From positions 1-11,369 of the forward strand of contig JAEWVC010000050.1 in the NCBI GenBank assembly GCA_023459275.1: DNA of 11,369 nucleotides, read 5' to 3'. A program made the position numbers and the translations under genes. Shown here one piece after another: positions 5,171 to 11,369 of this stretch. Numbering within the stretch: the first letter of the stretch is position 1; each line of letters opens with the position of its first letter. The notes under the pieces were generated by a model. The model made no database searches and was not told the origin of the DNA. It saw only the letters and a list, made by a program, of their open reading frames with translations. This stretch comes from Bacillota bacterium (GTDB taxonomy: Bacteria > Bacillota > Clostridia > Christensenellales > Aristaeellaceae).

Positions 5171-7135
5171 TTACCTGATTTCCACCACCGCGTACCCATC
5201 CACCTTTGGAACCGTTATCCGGTTGCCTTCCACCAAAAGCCGCCGGCCTTCGGGCATAAGCCATGCCTCCGTGATCCCCTGGGGCAGCCCCAGCGTAAGC
5301 GTCAGGTTATATACGGGGGTCCGCTCTTCAATGATATCGATGGTAGCGCTTTTTCGCACAGGCACATAGGAAAGAATATGGGCGCATACCCGGTTTTGGG
5401 AAGGCTGCGCCAGAAGGCTTACGGTAAGCGTGGACGGGCCGTCATGGCGCACAAGGCGCTCCGGCAAAAGAAGGTCTATGGCATTGCCCACAATCGTTTT
5501 CACCCAGCGGGGCGCGCAGTCCCTGTATTGGGTGAACAGCGGGTGGGCAAACACAAGCACGTTGCCATGTTTGACCGCCGCAGGGTAGCTCTCGCCCTTG
5601 GCGGAAGGGGTATAGCGGTGGGAACAGAAGCAGCGCCCCTCTCTTGCAAAATAAGGCGCCCGGGCCCGCAAAACACATTCTCCGCCCGCCGTACGGATGG
5701 AGGCGCCCCGCTTGTAGACAACATACTCGTTTTCCGGCTCAAGCCCCGCGGCCAGGCCGCCCGTGGCGATCAGGAAGTCCGGATACGCTTCCGCCTCGCC
5801 CGCGTACTCCGCGCCAAAGCAGTCAGGGTACCGGCCCCTGGCGTCAAGCCCGCCGTGATAGGCGGCGATCACGCGCCCGCCGCCGCGGACATAGGCCTCC
5901 AGCTTTTCTCCAAAAGCCTGGGTGACCGAGAAGTCGTCGGGAAGAAGGATCAGGCGGTACCCGTCAAGGGCCATGGTATCATCCAGAATATCAAACTGTA
6001 CGCCAAGCTCCTCCAGCATCTGCACCGCCCCAAGGATGCTTTCGGGCATTTGATGCTCAAAAAGCGGATCTTCGCAGGTCAGCACCCCCACCTCCGAAAG
6101 CGGCACGGACGGGCGCGCCCAGTCCTCGCAGGCCTTAAAGCGGCGATACACCTGCCCAATCAGGCGGTAGGTGGCGGGATTCAGCCTGCCGCCGGGCTCC
6201 AATTGATCGCCAATGGAGCAGGCAAGGCCGAAGGACAGCATCCGGAACGCCTCAAACTCCAGCGCGGCAAGGTTTTTCAGCGAATGGAAATCCCCCCAGC
6301 TGGTGTGGAACTTACCGGTCATGCCCATCATATCCAGCCCCAGCTTGCGGGCATATCTCGCCGACGCGGGAAAATGCAGGTACCCCCATCCGCCGCTGGG
6401 CAGGCTCTCCAGCTCAAAATGGGTATAGCTTGGTACGCTGTCCCTTGTGCAGGGGCCCACGTGGCCGGCGTTGTAAAAAATGGTGCAGTCCGGGTTTCGC
6501 TCACGGACAAGGCGGCTCATTTCCCGCTTGAACCGGTCCAGCACGTCCTTGGCAAAGCCGCGCACCTGTGTATCGTCCTCCATGTCCACGCCCAGCGCCT
6601 CCATTTCCTTGCGGCAATCGGAGCACCAGCAAGGACGGATGCTTACGATATCAAAGAAGAGCCCGTCCAGCTCAGGGCCAAGCAAATCCATGACCTCGCA
6701 GGTGTGGGCCTTCAAAAAGTCGAAATATCCCGTGTTCACGCAAAGGGATTGATAAAAGCCGGGCTGGGTAAAGGGTCCCCCCTCGTGGGCCCCGTCCTTT
6801 TTCTGGATGAGCCAGTCCGTGCGGCGTGTTGCCGTATAGTAATCCCACTGCACGGTGATGTATACGGGCGCGGCAATTCCCTCAGCGTGCAGCGCGCGCA
6901 CCTGCTCCACAAGCAGATTGCGGTTGATAAGCCCCGGGTGCACCCGTTCGGGAAAAAGCTTGGAATCATAGTAGAGCATGCCGTGGTGGCAGCGGGCGAA
7001 TACCGTCATGGATGAAATGTCGGCTTCCTTCACGCATTTGGCAAACTCCTGGGCGTCAAAATCCGCGGCGATATCCGGAATCAGTTCGCTGGTATGAAAA
7101 TCCAAATGAACCTGGCGGGGAAGAAGATACTTCAT
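5171..7135 (-). CDS. GHL6-type glycoside hydrolase-like protein (TIM barrel plus beta-galactosidase trimerization-type domain)
   Basis: The 654 aa product has the layout of hypothetical glycosyl hydrolase 6 (PF14871) followed by a domain like the GH42 middle (trimerization) domain (PF08532). The barrel shows HLDFHTSE (10-17), TVFARCHHG (44-52), YITVQWD (92-98), GLFFDIV with Asp162, the CWCSDC cluster (Cys169, 171, 174) and later THFELESLP and SIGDQL. Asp162 is a candidate catalytic residue by analogy with related barrels. The second domain begins near residue 370 (VGVLTCEDPLFEHQMPES) and includes the Gly-rich YVRGGGRVIAAYHGG. There is no signal peptide, so it is likely cytoplasmic and acts on imported oligosaccharides or glycosides. 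The substrate is unknown and no transporter or sugar regulator adjoins it. The start at 7135 fits AGGAGAGG just upstream and the promoter at 7167-7195. An in-frame GTG at 7144 is an alternative. A single-gene unit by appearance. Confidence 0.85.
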   Translation of the reverse strand: MKYLLPRQVHLDFHTSELIPDIAADFDAQEFAKCVKEADISSMTVFARCHHGMLYYDSKLFPERVHPGLINRNLLVEQVRALHAEGIAAPVYITVQWDYYTATRRTDWLIQKKDGAHEGGPFTQPGFYQSLCVNTGYFDFLKAHTCEVMDLLGPELDGLFFDIVSIRPCWCSDCRKEMEALGVDMEDDTQVRGFAKDVLDRFKREMSRLVRERNPDCTIFYNAGHVGPCTRDSVPSYTHFELESLPSGGWGYLHFPASARYARKLGLDMMGMTGKFHTSWGDFHSLKNLAALEFEAFRMLSFGLACSIGDQLEPGGRLNPATYRLIGQVYRRFKACEDWARPSVPLSEVGVLTCEDPLFEHQMPESILGAVQMLEELGVQFDILDDTMALDGYRLILLPDDFSVTQAFGEKLEAYVRGGGRVIAAYHGGLDARGRYPDCFGAEYAGEAEAYPDFLIATGGLAAGLEPENEYVVYKRGASIRTAGGECVLRARAPYFAREGRCFCSHRYTPSAKGESYPAAVKHGNVLVFAHPLFTQYRDCAPRWVKTIVGNAIDLLLPERLVRHDGPSTLTVSLLAQPSQNRVCAHILSYVPVRKSATIDIIEERTPVYNLTLTLGLPQGITEAWLMPEGRRLLVEGNRITVPKVDGYAVVEIR

Positions 7136-7166
7136 ACAATTCACGGCCTCTCCTACGAATGGCACC

Positions 7167-7195
7167 ATTCTACCATGGCGTCCGGCGATGCGCAA
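7167..7195 (-). promoter_or_regulatory. SigA-type promoter of the GHL6-type gene
   Basis: On the minus strand TTGCGC (7190-7195) and TAGAAT (7167-7172) are separated by exactly 17 bases. The transcript would start near 7160, about 25 bases before the start codon, with the AGGAGAGG ribosome binding site at about 7148-7155. This rules out the more upstream in-frame ATGs as starts. Confidence 0.7.
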
Positions 7196-7363
7196 CAGCG
7201 CAGCGCCAGACGTTTGTGAAATGTATAAGGGTCAGGGATTAAAGCGGCACAGCCATGCTTGGGGGCCCGGCAGCTCAGGCGTTCTGCGGTAAAATAGGTG
7301 CAAAAAAAGCCGGTATCAGCCACGAAACCCTTGCATGCGAGAAAGCTCCGGCGCATGTTTCCC

Positions 7364-7392
7364 TTGTTTGCAGACGGTTCATCCGATATGAT
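7364..7392 (+). promoter_or_regulatory. probable promoter of the phosphatase-like gene
   Basis: TTGTTT (7364-7369), a 17-base spacer and TATGAT (7387-7392, 5/6 match) lie about 65 bases before the start codon. The -35 box matches only at TTG, so activity may be modest or need an activator. Confidence 0.45.
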
Positions 7393-7455
7393 GTAAAAGA
7401 CGAGTTTCCCTTGCGAAAAAACATATGCCAACATACGGGCATCAAAGGAGGAAAG

Positions 7456-7983
7456 ATGCTGCGCAATCAGGAAAAGCAGGCATTGGCGGCTAAGATCAAC
7501 GAAGTCAAAATCACTTCCATAAAAGCAGTGCGCGCCATGGTGAAATCCGCCGTCCCGCAGGAGCATGCCGCGGTCATTGCGTGCTCCTCTTATCCGATAC
7601 CGCAGGAAGCGCTTTCGGAAATCGGCCCGCAGCTCCTGCTGCACTTTGACGATACGATGGATCCGCACAGGGCAGCCATTTTCACCCCCAAGCTGGCCGA
7701 AGCGGTGAAGCGTTTTCTTTGCGGTTCCGGCGAACGCATCGCAACCTTATATGTGTGCTGTGACAGCGGCGAATCAAGAAGCGCGGCCCTTGCCGCGGCA
7801 ATCCTGCGCTCCTGCGGCCGGAGCGACGCGCCGGTATGGCGCAATCCCAAGTTTCACCCGAATCCCTTGGTTTACCGTTTGCAGTGCGAGGCTTTTCATA
7901 TCCGCGTGTCCTTTATTGGCCTGAAATGGCGCATCCGTATGAACCGCAATGCCTTTCGCCAGGCCCAGCAACGGTCGAAATAG
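7456..7983 (+). CDS. protein tyrosine phosphatase-like protein
   Basis: The 175 aa product carries a Cys-X5-Arg phosphatase loop, CCDSGESRSAA (101-111), with Cys102 as predicted nucleophile and Arg108 as phosphate-binding Arg. It is preceded by a hydrophobic strand (TLYV) and followed by a helix (ALAAAILRS), as in dual-specificity and tyrosine phosphatases. HFDDT (63-67) supplies an Asp that could be the general acid. The usual His before the nucleophile (HC) is replaced by Cys (CC). HPNPLVYRLQCEAF (134-147) resembles the C-terminal helix region of small bacterial predicted tyrosine phosphatases (COG4551-like). The last 25 residues are strongly basic and could bind nucleic acid or membrane. 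The start is fixed by AAAGGAGG 5 bases upstream of the ATG. It stands alone between divergent and downstream genes, so its substrate cannot be inferred. It is probably a cytosolic phosphatase. Confidence 0.75.
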   Translation: MLRNQEKQALAAKINEVKITSIKAVRAMVKSAVPQEHAAVIACSSYPIPQEALSEIGPQLLLHFDDTMDPHRAAIFTPKLAEAVKRFLCGSGERIATLYVCCDSGESRSAALAAAILRSCGRSDAPVWRNPKFHPNPLVYRLQCEAFHIRVSFIGLKWRIRMNRNAFRQAQQRSK

Positions 7984-8043
7984 CGCATGCGTTTTGCGCC
8001 GGCCCGCCGCTTAAGGCCCGGCCGCCCGCGGCGCGGCCCTGAA

Positions 8044-8071
8044 CTCCGCCCGCAAATTTTCCGGGCAGGAG
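8044..8071 (+). terminator. hairpin between the phosphatase-like gene and the transporter gene
   Basis: CTCCGCCCG (8044-8052) pairs with CGGGC (8062-8066) and GGAG (8068-8071), with one bulged A and an A/T-rich loop. No T-run follows on the plus strand. A second GC-rich hairpin (GGCCGC with GCGGCC) lies just before it at about 8018-8037. They may slow or end transcription from the phosphatase-like gene, but are not textbook terminators. Confidence 0.35.
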
Positions 8072-8090
8072 AGATTTCCAGCGGCTGAAA

Positions 8091-8120
8091 TTGGGTTTAA
8101 AATAAGGAATTAGGTTTATA
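8091..8120 (+). promoter_or_regulatory. weak candidate promoter of the transporter gene
   Basis: TTGGGT (8091-8096) and TTTATA (8115-8120) are 18 bases apart in a locally A/T-rich stretch. I see no yybP-ykoY manganese riboswitch core and no clear MntR or Fur palindrome. Confidence 0.35.
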
Positions 8121-8157
8121 TATCATGCGGGCCGCCATTGAGGGGGAGGATATTCGT

Positions 8158-10059
8158 ATGAAAAGCAATGGGAAATCGTTGTCAGATATCCATGCAACGG
8201 TTCAGATTCCAAAGCAGTACAACCTGTTTCGAAGGCTGCTTGCCTTCATCGGCCCGGCATATCTGGTAAGCATCGGCTATATGGACCCCGGCAACTGGGC
8301 CACGGATATCGCCGGAGGCAGCCAGTTCGGCTATGCGCTGGTCTGGGTGCTGCTGATGTCCAACCTCATGGCCGTTCTTTTGCAAAGCCTCAGCGCAAGA
8401 CTGGGGATCGTCACAGGCATGGACCTGGCGCAGGCCTGCGCCGCCCACTACAAAAAAGGGATCAACTATGTGCTGTGGATCCTTACGGAATTGGCCATCG
8501 TCGCCACCGACCTTGCGGAAGTGCTGGGGTCGGCCATCGGCCTGAATCTTCTTTTCCATCTTCCGCTGGCGTACGGCGTTGTCATCACCGCTTTGGACAC
8601 GTTTATCATTTTGCTGGTGCAAAGGTATGGCGTGCGAAAGCTGGAAGCCATCGGCGTGGGCCTGATTACCGTCATCGGCCTGAGCTTCCTGGTGGAGATC
8701 CTGCTGTCCAAGCCGGATTTCGGCCAGGTGGCAAAGGGGTTTGTTCCGTCGCTCCCCGGCCCGGGCGCCCTGTTTATCGCCACCGGGATCCTTGGCGCCA
8801 CCGTGATGCCCCACAACCTTTACCTGCATTCATCCTTGGTCCAGTCACGGAATATTGAAAAGAGCGACCCTGGGATCAGGCAGGCGATCAAATTCAATAT
8901 CTTCGATTCCGTGGTGGCGCTGAACCTCGCCTTTTTTGTGAACGCGGCGATCCTGGTAATGGCCGCAGCCGTCTTCCACAAAACCGGAAATGTGGAAGTG
9001 GATGAAATCCAAACGGCATACAAGCTGCTCCAGCCCATTTTGGGCACAACGGTCGCGCCCATCCTCTTCGGGGTCGCGCTTATTGCCTCCGGCCAGGCTT
9101 CCACCATCACCGGGACGCTCACCGGGCAGATCATTATGGAAGGCTTTATCAACATCCGCCTGCAGCCGTGGGTGAGAAGGATCGTCACCAGGCTGCTGGC
9201 GATCATACCGGCTTTGGCGGTGATCCTCTATTTCGGCGAAGATTCCACCGGGTGGCTGCTGGTGCTCAGCCAGGTGATCCTTAGTCTGCAGCTGGCCTTT
9301 GCGGTGGTGCCGCTCATCCATTTTGTCAGCGACAAGGTGCTGATGAAAAAATTCGCCATCTCCCCTCTGGTGAAGGCCGTCTCGTGGATCGCGGCGGCGG
9401 TGATCATGGCGCTGAACATCAAGCTGGCAGCGGATACGCTGGCGGGGATGCTGGCGGGAGGCGGCAGCCTTTTGGCCGATGCGGCGGTTCTTTCCCTGAG
9501 CGCCTTCCTTGGCGTATTGCTGCTCTACATCGTTGCGGAGCCTGTACTGGCAAAGCTCTTTGGGGGAAGGGCCCTCAAAAAGAAAGCCAGCATCCATGGG
9601 GACGGCCTGATGCCCGCGATCCAGCGCGTGGAGCCCTTCAAAAAAATCGCCGCCGCGCTGGACTTTACGCAAAGCGACGCGGATATCCTGTCCTACGCGG
9701 TGGGGATCGCCAAGGAGTCCTCAGCCATCATGCTGATGCATGTCATTGAAAGCGCGGGCGCGAATGTCTACGGCAAGGACATTGAGGACACGGAAACAAA
9801 GCAGGACAGGGACCGGCTGATCCGGTACACCGAGGAACTAAAGAAGCTCGGCATCGCGAACGCCTGCTATGCCATCGGATACGGCAACCGGGTGAAAGCC
9901 CTGGCCGATCTGATCAAAAAGAACAACGCGGATATTGCCGTCTTCGGTTCCCACGGGCATAAGGGGATCAAGGACCTGTTTTTCGGCATCACATCCAACC
10001 GGGTAAAGGACAAGGTGGATATCCCCATCATCATCGCAAAAAGGCAGCCCACCGTGTAG
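8158..10059 (+). CDS. mntH: NRAMP-family divalent metal transporter fused to a UspA domain
   Basis: The 633 aa product combines an NRAMP metal-proton symporter with a universal stress protein domain. The transporter part (about 25-470) has about eleven hydrophobic segments, the metal-binding DPGNWATD (43-50) in the first and MPHNLYLHS (217-225) in the sixth. In known NRAMPs this Asp, Asn and Met bind the metal, and the Met favours Mn2+/Fe2+ over Mg2+ or Ca2+. The cytoplasmic C-terminus (about 485-633) is a UspA fold, from ALDFTQSDADIL to the nucleotide-binding segment GSHGHKGIKDLFFG (597-610). This fits the G-2X-G-9X-G pattern of ATP-binding Usp proteins, though Ile rather than Ser/Thr follows. 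NRAMPs are usually 400-460 aa, so the fusion is the notable point. It may let nucleotide or stress status gate uptake (inference). The start is set by GGGGGAGG 8 bases upstream. An ATG at 8125 lacks such a site. It appears to be a single-gene unit. Confidence 0.93.
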   Translation: MKSNGKSLSDIHATVQIPKQYNLFRRLLAFIGPAYLVSIGYMDPGNWATDIAGGSQFGYALVWVLLMSNLMAVLLQSLSARLGIVTGMDLAQACAAHYKKGINYVLWILTELAIVATDLAEVLGSAIGLNLLFHLPLAYGVVITALDTFIILLVQRYGVRKLEAIGVGLITVIGLSFLVEILLSKPDFGQVAKGFVPSLPGPGALFIATGILGATVMPHNLYLHSSLVQSRNIEKSDPGIRQAIKFNIFDSVVALNLAFFVNAAILVMAAAVFHKTGNVEVDEIQTAYKLLQPILGTTVAPILFGVALIASGQASTITGTLTGQIIMEGFINIRLQPWVRRIVTRLLAIIPALAVILYFGEDSTGWLLVLSQVILSLQLAFAVVPLIHFVSDKVLMKKFAISPLVKAVSWIAAAVIMALNIKLAADTLAGMLAGGGSLLADAAVLSLSAFLGVLLLYIVAEPVLAKLFGGRALKKKASIHGDGLMPAIQRVEPFKKIAAALDFTQSDADILSYAVGIAKESSAIMLMHVIESAGANVYGKDIEDTETKQDRDRLIRYTEELKKLGIANACYAIGYGNRVKALADLIKKNNADIAVFGSHGHKGIKDLFFGITSNRVKDKVDIPIIIAKRQPTV

Positions 10060-10094
10060 GCCGGGCCGCCCATTCCCCGCAGGGCTGTATGAAG

Positions 10095-10129
10095 CCTCCC
10101 CGGAGGGGAGGTGGCACGGCGAAGCCGTG
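10095..10129. repeat. double palindrome after the transporter gene
   Basis: Two hairpins lie close together: CCTCCCC (10095-10101) with GGGGAGG (10105-10111), and CACGGC (10115-10120) with GCCGTG (10124-10129), each with a 3-base loop. From memory, the segment GGAGGTGGCACGGCGAAGCC resembles a dispersed intergenic repeat common in gut Clostridia. It leads directly into the tandem repeat. Confidence 0.5.
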
Positions 10130-10135
10130 ACGGAA

Positions 10136-10319
10136 GGAGGCCGCCAACGAAAAAGCCGGGGAAAACAACCGCCTTCCGGCGCTGCGGCGGCACCGTTCCA
10201 GCTTGCTCAATCGTCGCACCGCTCACTGCCGTTCGCATTGTTCTGTTTCGCGAGCCTCCTCCCCCGCCCATATCCACCACAGGCGGGGGCGGCGTTTCGG
10301 AGCCTTCCAGGGAGGCTAA
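10136..10319. repeat. tandem repeat unit 1 (184 bases)
   Basis: The unit begins GGAGG and contains CCAACGAAAAAGCCGGGG, the string TCCAGCTTGCTCAAT (10197-10211) and a hairpin CCCCCGCC (10261-10268) with GGCGGGGG (10282-10289). It is almost identical to the next unit at an offset of exactly 184 bases. The few differences cluster at about 10241-10261 (matching 10425-10445). Because 184 is not a multiple of 3, the copies are read in different frames, which argues against a protein repeat. Confidence 0.85.
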
Positions 10320-10504
10320 GGAGGTTGCCAACGAAAAAGCCGGGGAAAACAACCGCCTTCCGGCGCTGCGGCGGCACCGTTCCAGCTTGCTCAATCGTCG
10401 CACCGCTCACTGCCGTTCGCATTGCTTTGTTTCGCAAGCCCCTCCCCCCGCCCATATCCACCACAGGCGGGGGCGGCGTTTCGGAGCCTTCCAGGGAGGC
10501 TGGG
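10320..10504. repeat. tandem repeat unit 2 (185 bases)
   Basis: Second copy of the unit starting at 10136, with about half a dozen substitutions and one extra G near its end. Its hairpin arms are at 10445-10452 and 10466-10473. The first 10 bases of a third copy (GGAGGTTGCC, 10505-10514) follow before the match stops. Confidence 0.85.
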
Positions 10505-10545
10505 GGAGGTTGCCGGCGATAGATGCTTGGATTGGTGTCCTGCTT

Positions 10546-10600
10546 AAAAATCCGGCCCGCGGCCAGCGTCCAAAGACGTTCCAAAGCCGCGGGCCTTTTT
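10546..10600 (-). terminator. intrinsic terminator of pyrE
   Basis: GGCCCGCGGC (10554-10563) pairs perfectly with GCCGCGGGCC (10586-10595). An inner CGTC/GACG stem is at 10567-10578. On the minus strand the stem is followed by GGATTTTT, giving the T-run at 10546-10550. The A5 on the other side (10596-10600) overlaps the pyrE stop codon, so the element could also work for plus-strand transcripts coming from the repeats. Confidence 0.85.
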
Positions 10601-11238
10601 CACTCCTGGGCGGTGATCCAGCTTTCGTCGGAGGGGTTTTTCGAAAATGCCTTCAGCCGGACAATGTCCTTCTCCCTTATATATCCTTCCTCTGCCGCCA
10701 CGCTGACCAGGGTATCGAAATTCGTCAGAGACACATTTTGGACATCAGCCTCCTTCAGCCGGTCGGTGCCCTTTTGCATGCCGTAGGTGAAAATGGACGC
10801 GATACCCAGCACCTCCGCCCCGGCTTCCCGAAGCGCCTCCACCACCTCCACTACGGACCCGGCGGTGGAGATCAGGTCTTCCACCACCACCACCTTCTGG
10901 CCGGGCTCCACCTTGCCCTCAATGCGGTTGTTGCGCCCGTGGTCCTTGGCGGAGCCGCGGACATACGCCATGGGCAGCTCCAGCAAATCGGCCGCCAGGG
11001 CCGCGTGGGGGATGCCGGCGGTGGAGGTTCCCGCCACCAGCTCGCACTTGGGGTAATGCTTTTGGATCAGCTCCGCCAGCCCCTTTTCCACCTGTTTGCG
11101 GGCGTCCGGATAAGACAAAATCAGCCGGTTGTCGCAGTAGATGGGCGACTTGATGCCGCTGGCCCAGGTGAAGGGCTCCTCCGGCCGCAGGAACACGGCC
11201 TCAATCTTCAGCAGCAGCCTTGCTATTTTCTTTTTCAT
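10600..11238 (-). CDS. pyrE: orotate phosphoribosyltransferase
   Basis: The 212 aa product catalyses orotate + PRPP to orotidine 5'-phosphate, the fifth step of de novo pyrimidine synthesis, in the cytoplasm as a dimer. The type I phosphoribosyltransferase PRPP-binding motif is VVVVEDLISTAGS (116-128). The flexible catalytic loop is YVRGSAKDHGRNN (92-104), with Arg94, Lys98 and His100 kept. The first Lys of the enterobacterial RKxxK loop is Gly95 here, a position I recall as variable in Bacillota enzymes. FTWASGIKSPIYCDNR (23-38) is the typical N-terminal orotate-site segment. Length is normal for the family. The start is set by AAAGGA about 9 bases upstream of the ATG. It is not linked to pyrB, pyrD or pyrF inside the window, and its terminator follows immediately, so it is either alone or the last gene of an operon beginning beyond the right edge. 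Confidence 0.95.
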   Translation of the reverse strand: MKKKIARLLLKIEAVFLRPEEPFTWASGIKSPIYCDNRLILSYPDARKQVEKGLAELIQKHYPKCELVAGTSTAGIPHAALAADLLELPMAYVRGSAKDHGRNNRIEGKVEPGQKVVVVEDLISTAGSVVEVVEALREAGAEVLGIASIFTYGMQKGTDRLKEADVQNVSLTNFDTLVSVAAEEGYIREKDIVRLKAFSKNPSDESWITAQE

Positions 11239-11314
11239 AGGGACCGTCCTTTCTTATGTGATGCCGTGATGCCAAACAAAAACTTTCATGCCCGCCACCA
11301 GGGAAACAGTGTAG

Positions 11315-11334
11315 GGCGGGGGCTTGCCCCCGCC
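11315..11334. repeat. perfect GC-rich palindrome upstream of pyrE
   Basis: GGCGGGGGC (11315-11323) and GCCCCCGCC (11326-11334) form a 9-bp stem with a 2-base spacer. From memory, the surrounding GTAGGGCGGGGGCTTGCCCC looks like a widely dispersed intergenic repeat. It lies about 80 bases before the pyrE start and would fold in the pyrE leader if transcription begins further right. Confidence 0.55.
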
Positions 11335-11369
11335 GAAAGATTCACCGCAACTTAGGCTGCATAACGGCC

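Noticed and set aside
5111..7015. Very long plus-strand open frame (634 codons) opposite the GHL6-type gene
   Set aside because: It has no ribosome binding site and no recognisable domain. It mirrors a gene with clear family motifs, and GC-rich third positions often leave the opposite strand open.
7153..7668. Minus-strand open frame of 171 codons between the divergent genes
   Set aside because: It lies across both predicted promoters and antisense to the phosphatase-like gene, with no supporting ribosome binding site.
7984..8157. Manganese (yybP-ykoY) riboswitch ahead of the transporter gene
   Set aside because: The conserved core of that riboswitch could not be found. Only generic GC-rich hairpins are present.
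10136..10504. CRISPR-like array
   Set aside because: The units are about 184 bases, directly adjacent with no unique spacers, and there are no cas genes nearby.
10111..11355. Plus-strand open frame of 414 codons spanning the repeats and pyrE
   Set aside because: It runs through a tandem repeat read in shifting frames and then antisense to pyrE. The product is low-complexity and has no credible start.

Overview
The window is GC-rich DNA, most likely from a Clostridia-type Bacillota (an anaerobic gut or rumen relative of the Oscillospiraceae or Christensenellales). The evidence is strong GGAGG-type ribosome binding sites, SigA-like promoters, a clostridial-style ECF sigma/membrane anti-sigma pair, and GC-rich palindromic repeats of a kind I associate with such genomes. 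The lineage call is inference. Position 1 lies inside a G10...C11 inverted repeat, which would suit a contig edge.

Layout from left to right: (1) a near-consensus promoter drives pyrG (CTP synthase, plus strand), which ends at a long hairpin shared with a convergent gene. (2) A small minus-strand gene encodes a 159-residue protein with one membrane segment and a helical tail. (3) About 0.6 kb follows with no convincing gene. (4) An ECF sigma factor gene and a membrane-anchored anti-sigma-like gene lie on the minus strand and overlap by 8 bases. (5) A minus-strand gene encodes a cytoplasmic GHL6-type glycoside hydrolase-like protein. It is divergent from (6) a plus-strand gene for a small protein tyrosine phosphatase-like enzyme. 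(7) An NRAMP metal transporter fused to a universal stress protein domain is on the plus strand. (8) About 0.5 kb of hairpins and a near-perfect 184-base tandem repeat follow. (9) pyrE (orotate phosphoribosyltransferase) is on the minus strand with a good intrinsic terminator and a palindromic repeat upstream.

Two genes, pyrG and pyrE, belong to pyrimidine nucleotide synthesis, but they are about 9 kb apart and separately transcribed. The only clear operon is the sigma/anti-sigma pair. The others look like single-gene units.

The most unusual observation is in pyrG. The glutaminase nucleophile Cys of CTP synthase is replaced by Gly (residue 382) while the synthetase half looks intact. That predicts an enzyme that uses free ammonia, or a paralogue with another role. 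Secondary points of interest are the transporter-UspA fusion, the Cys-Cys form of the phosphatase loop, the large sensor domain of the anti-sigma protein and the tandem repeat. I found no CRISPR array, tRNA, rRNA, transposase or recognisable defence system.
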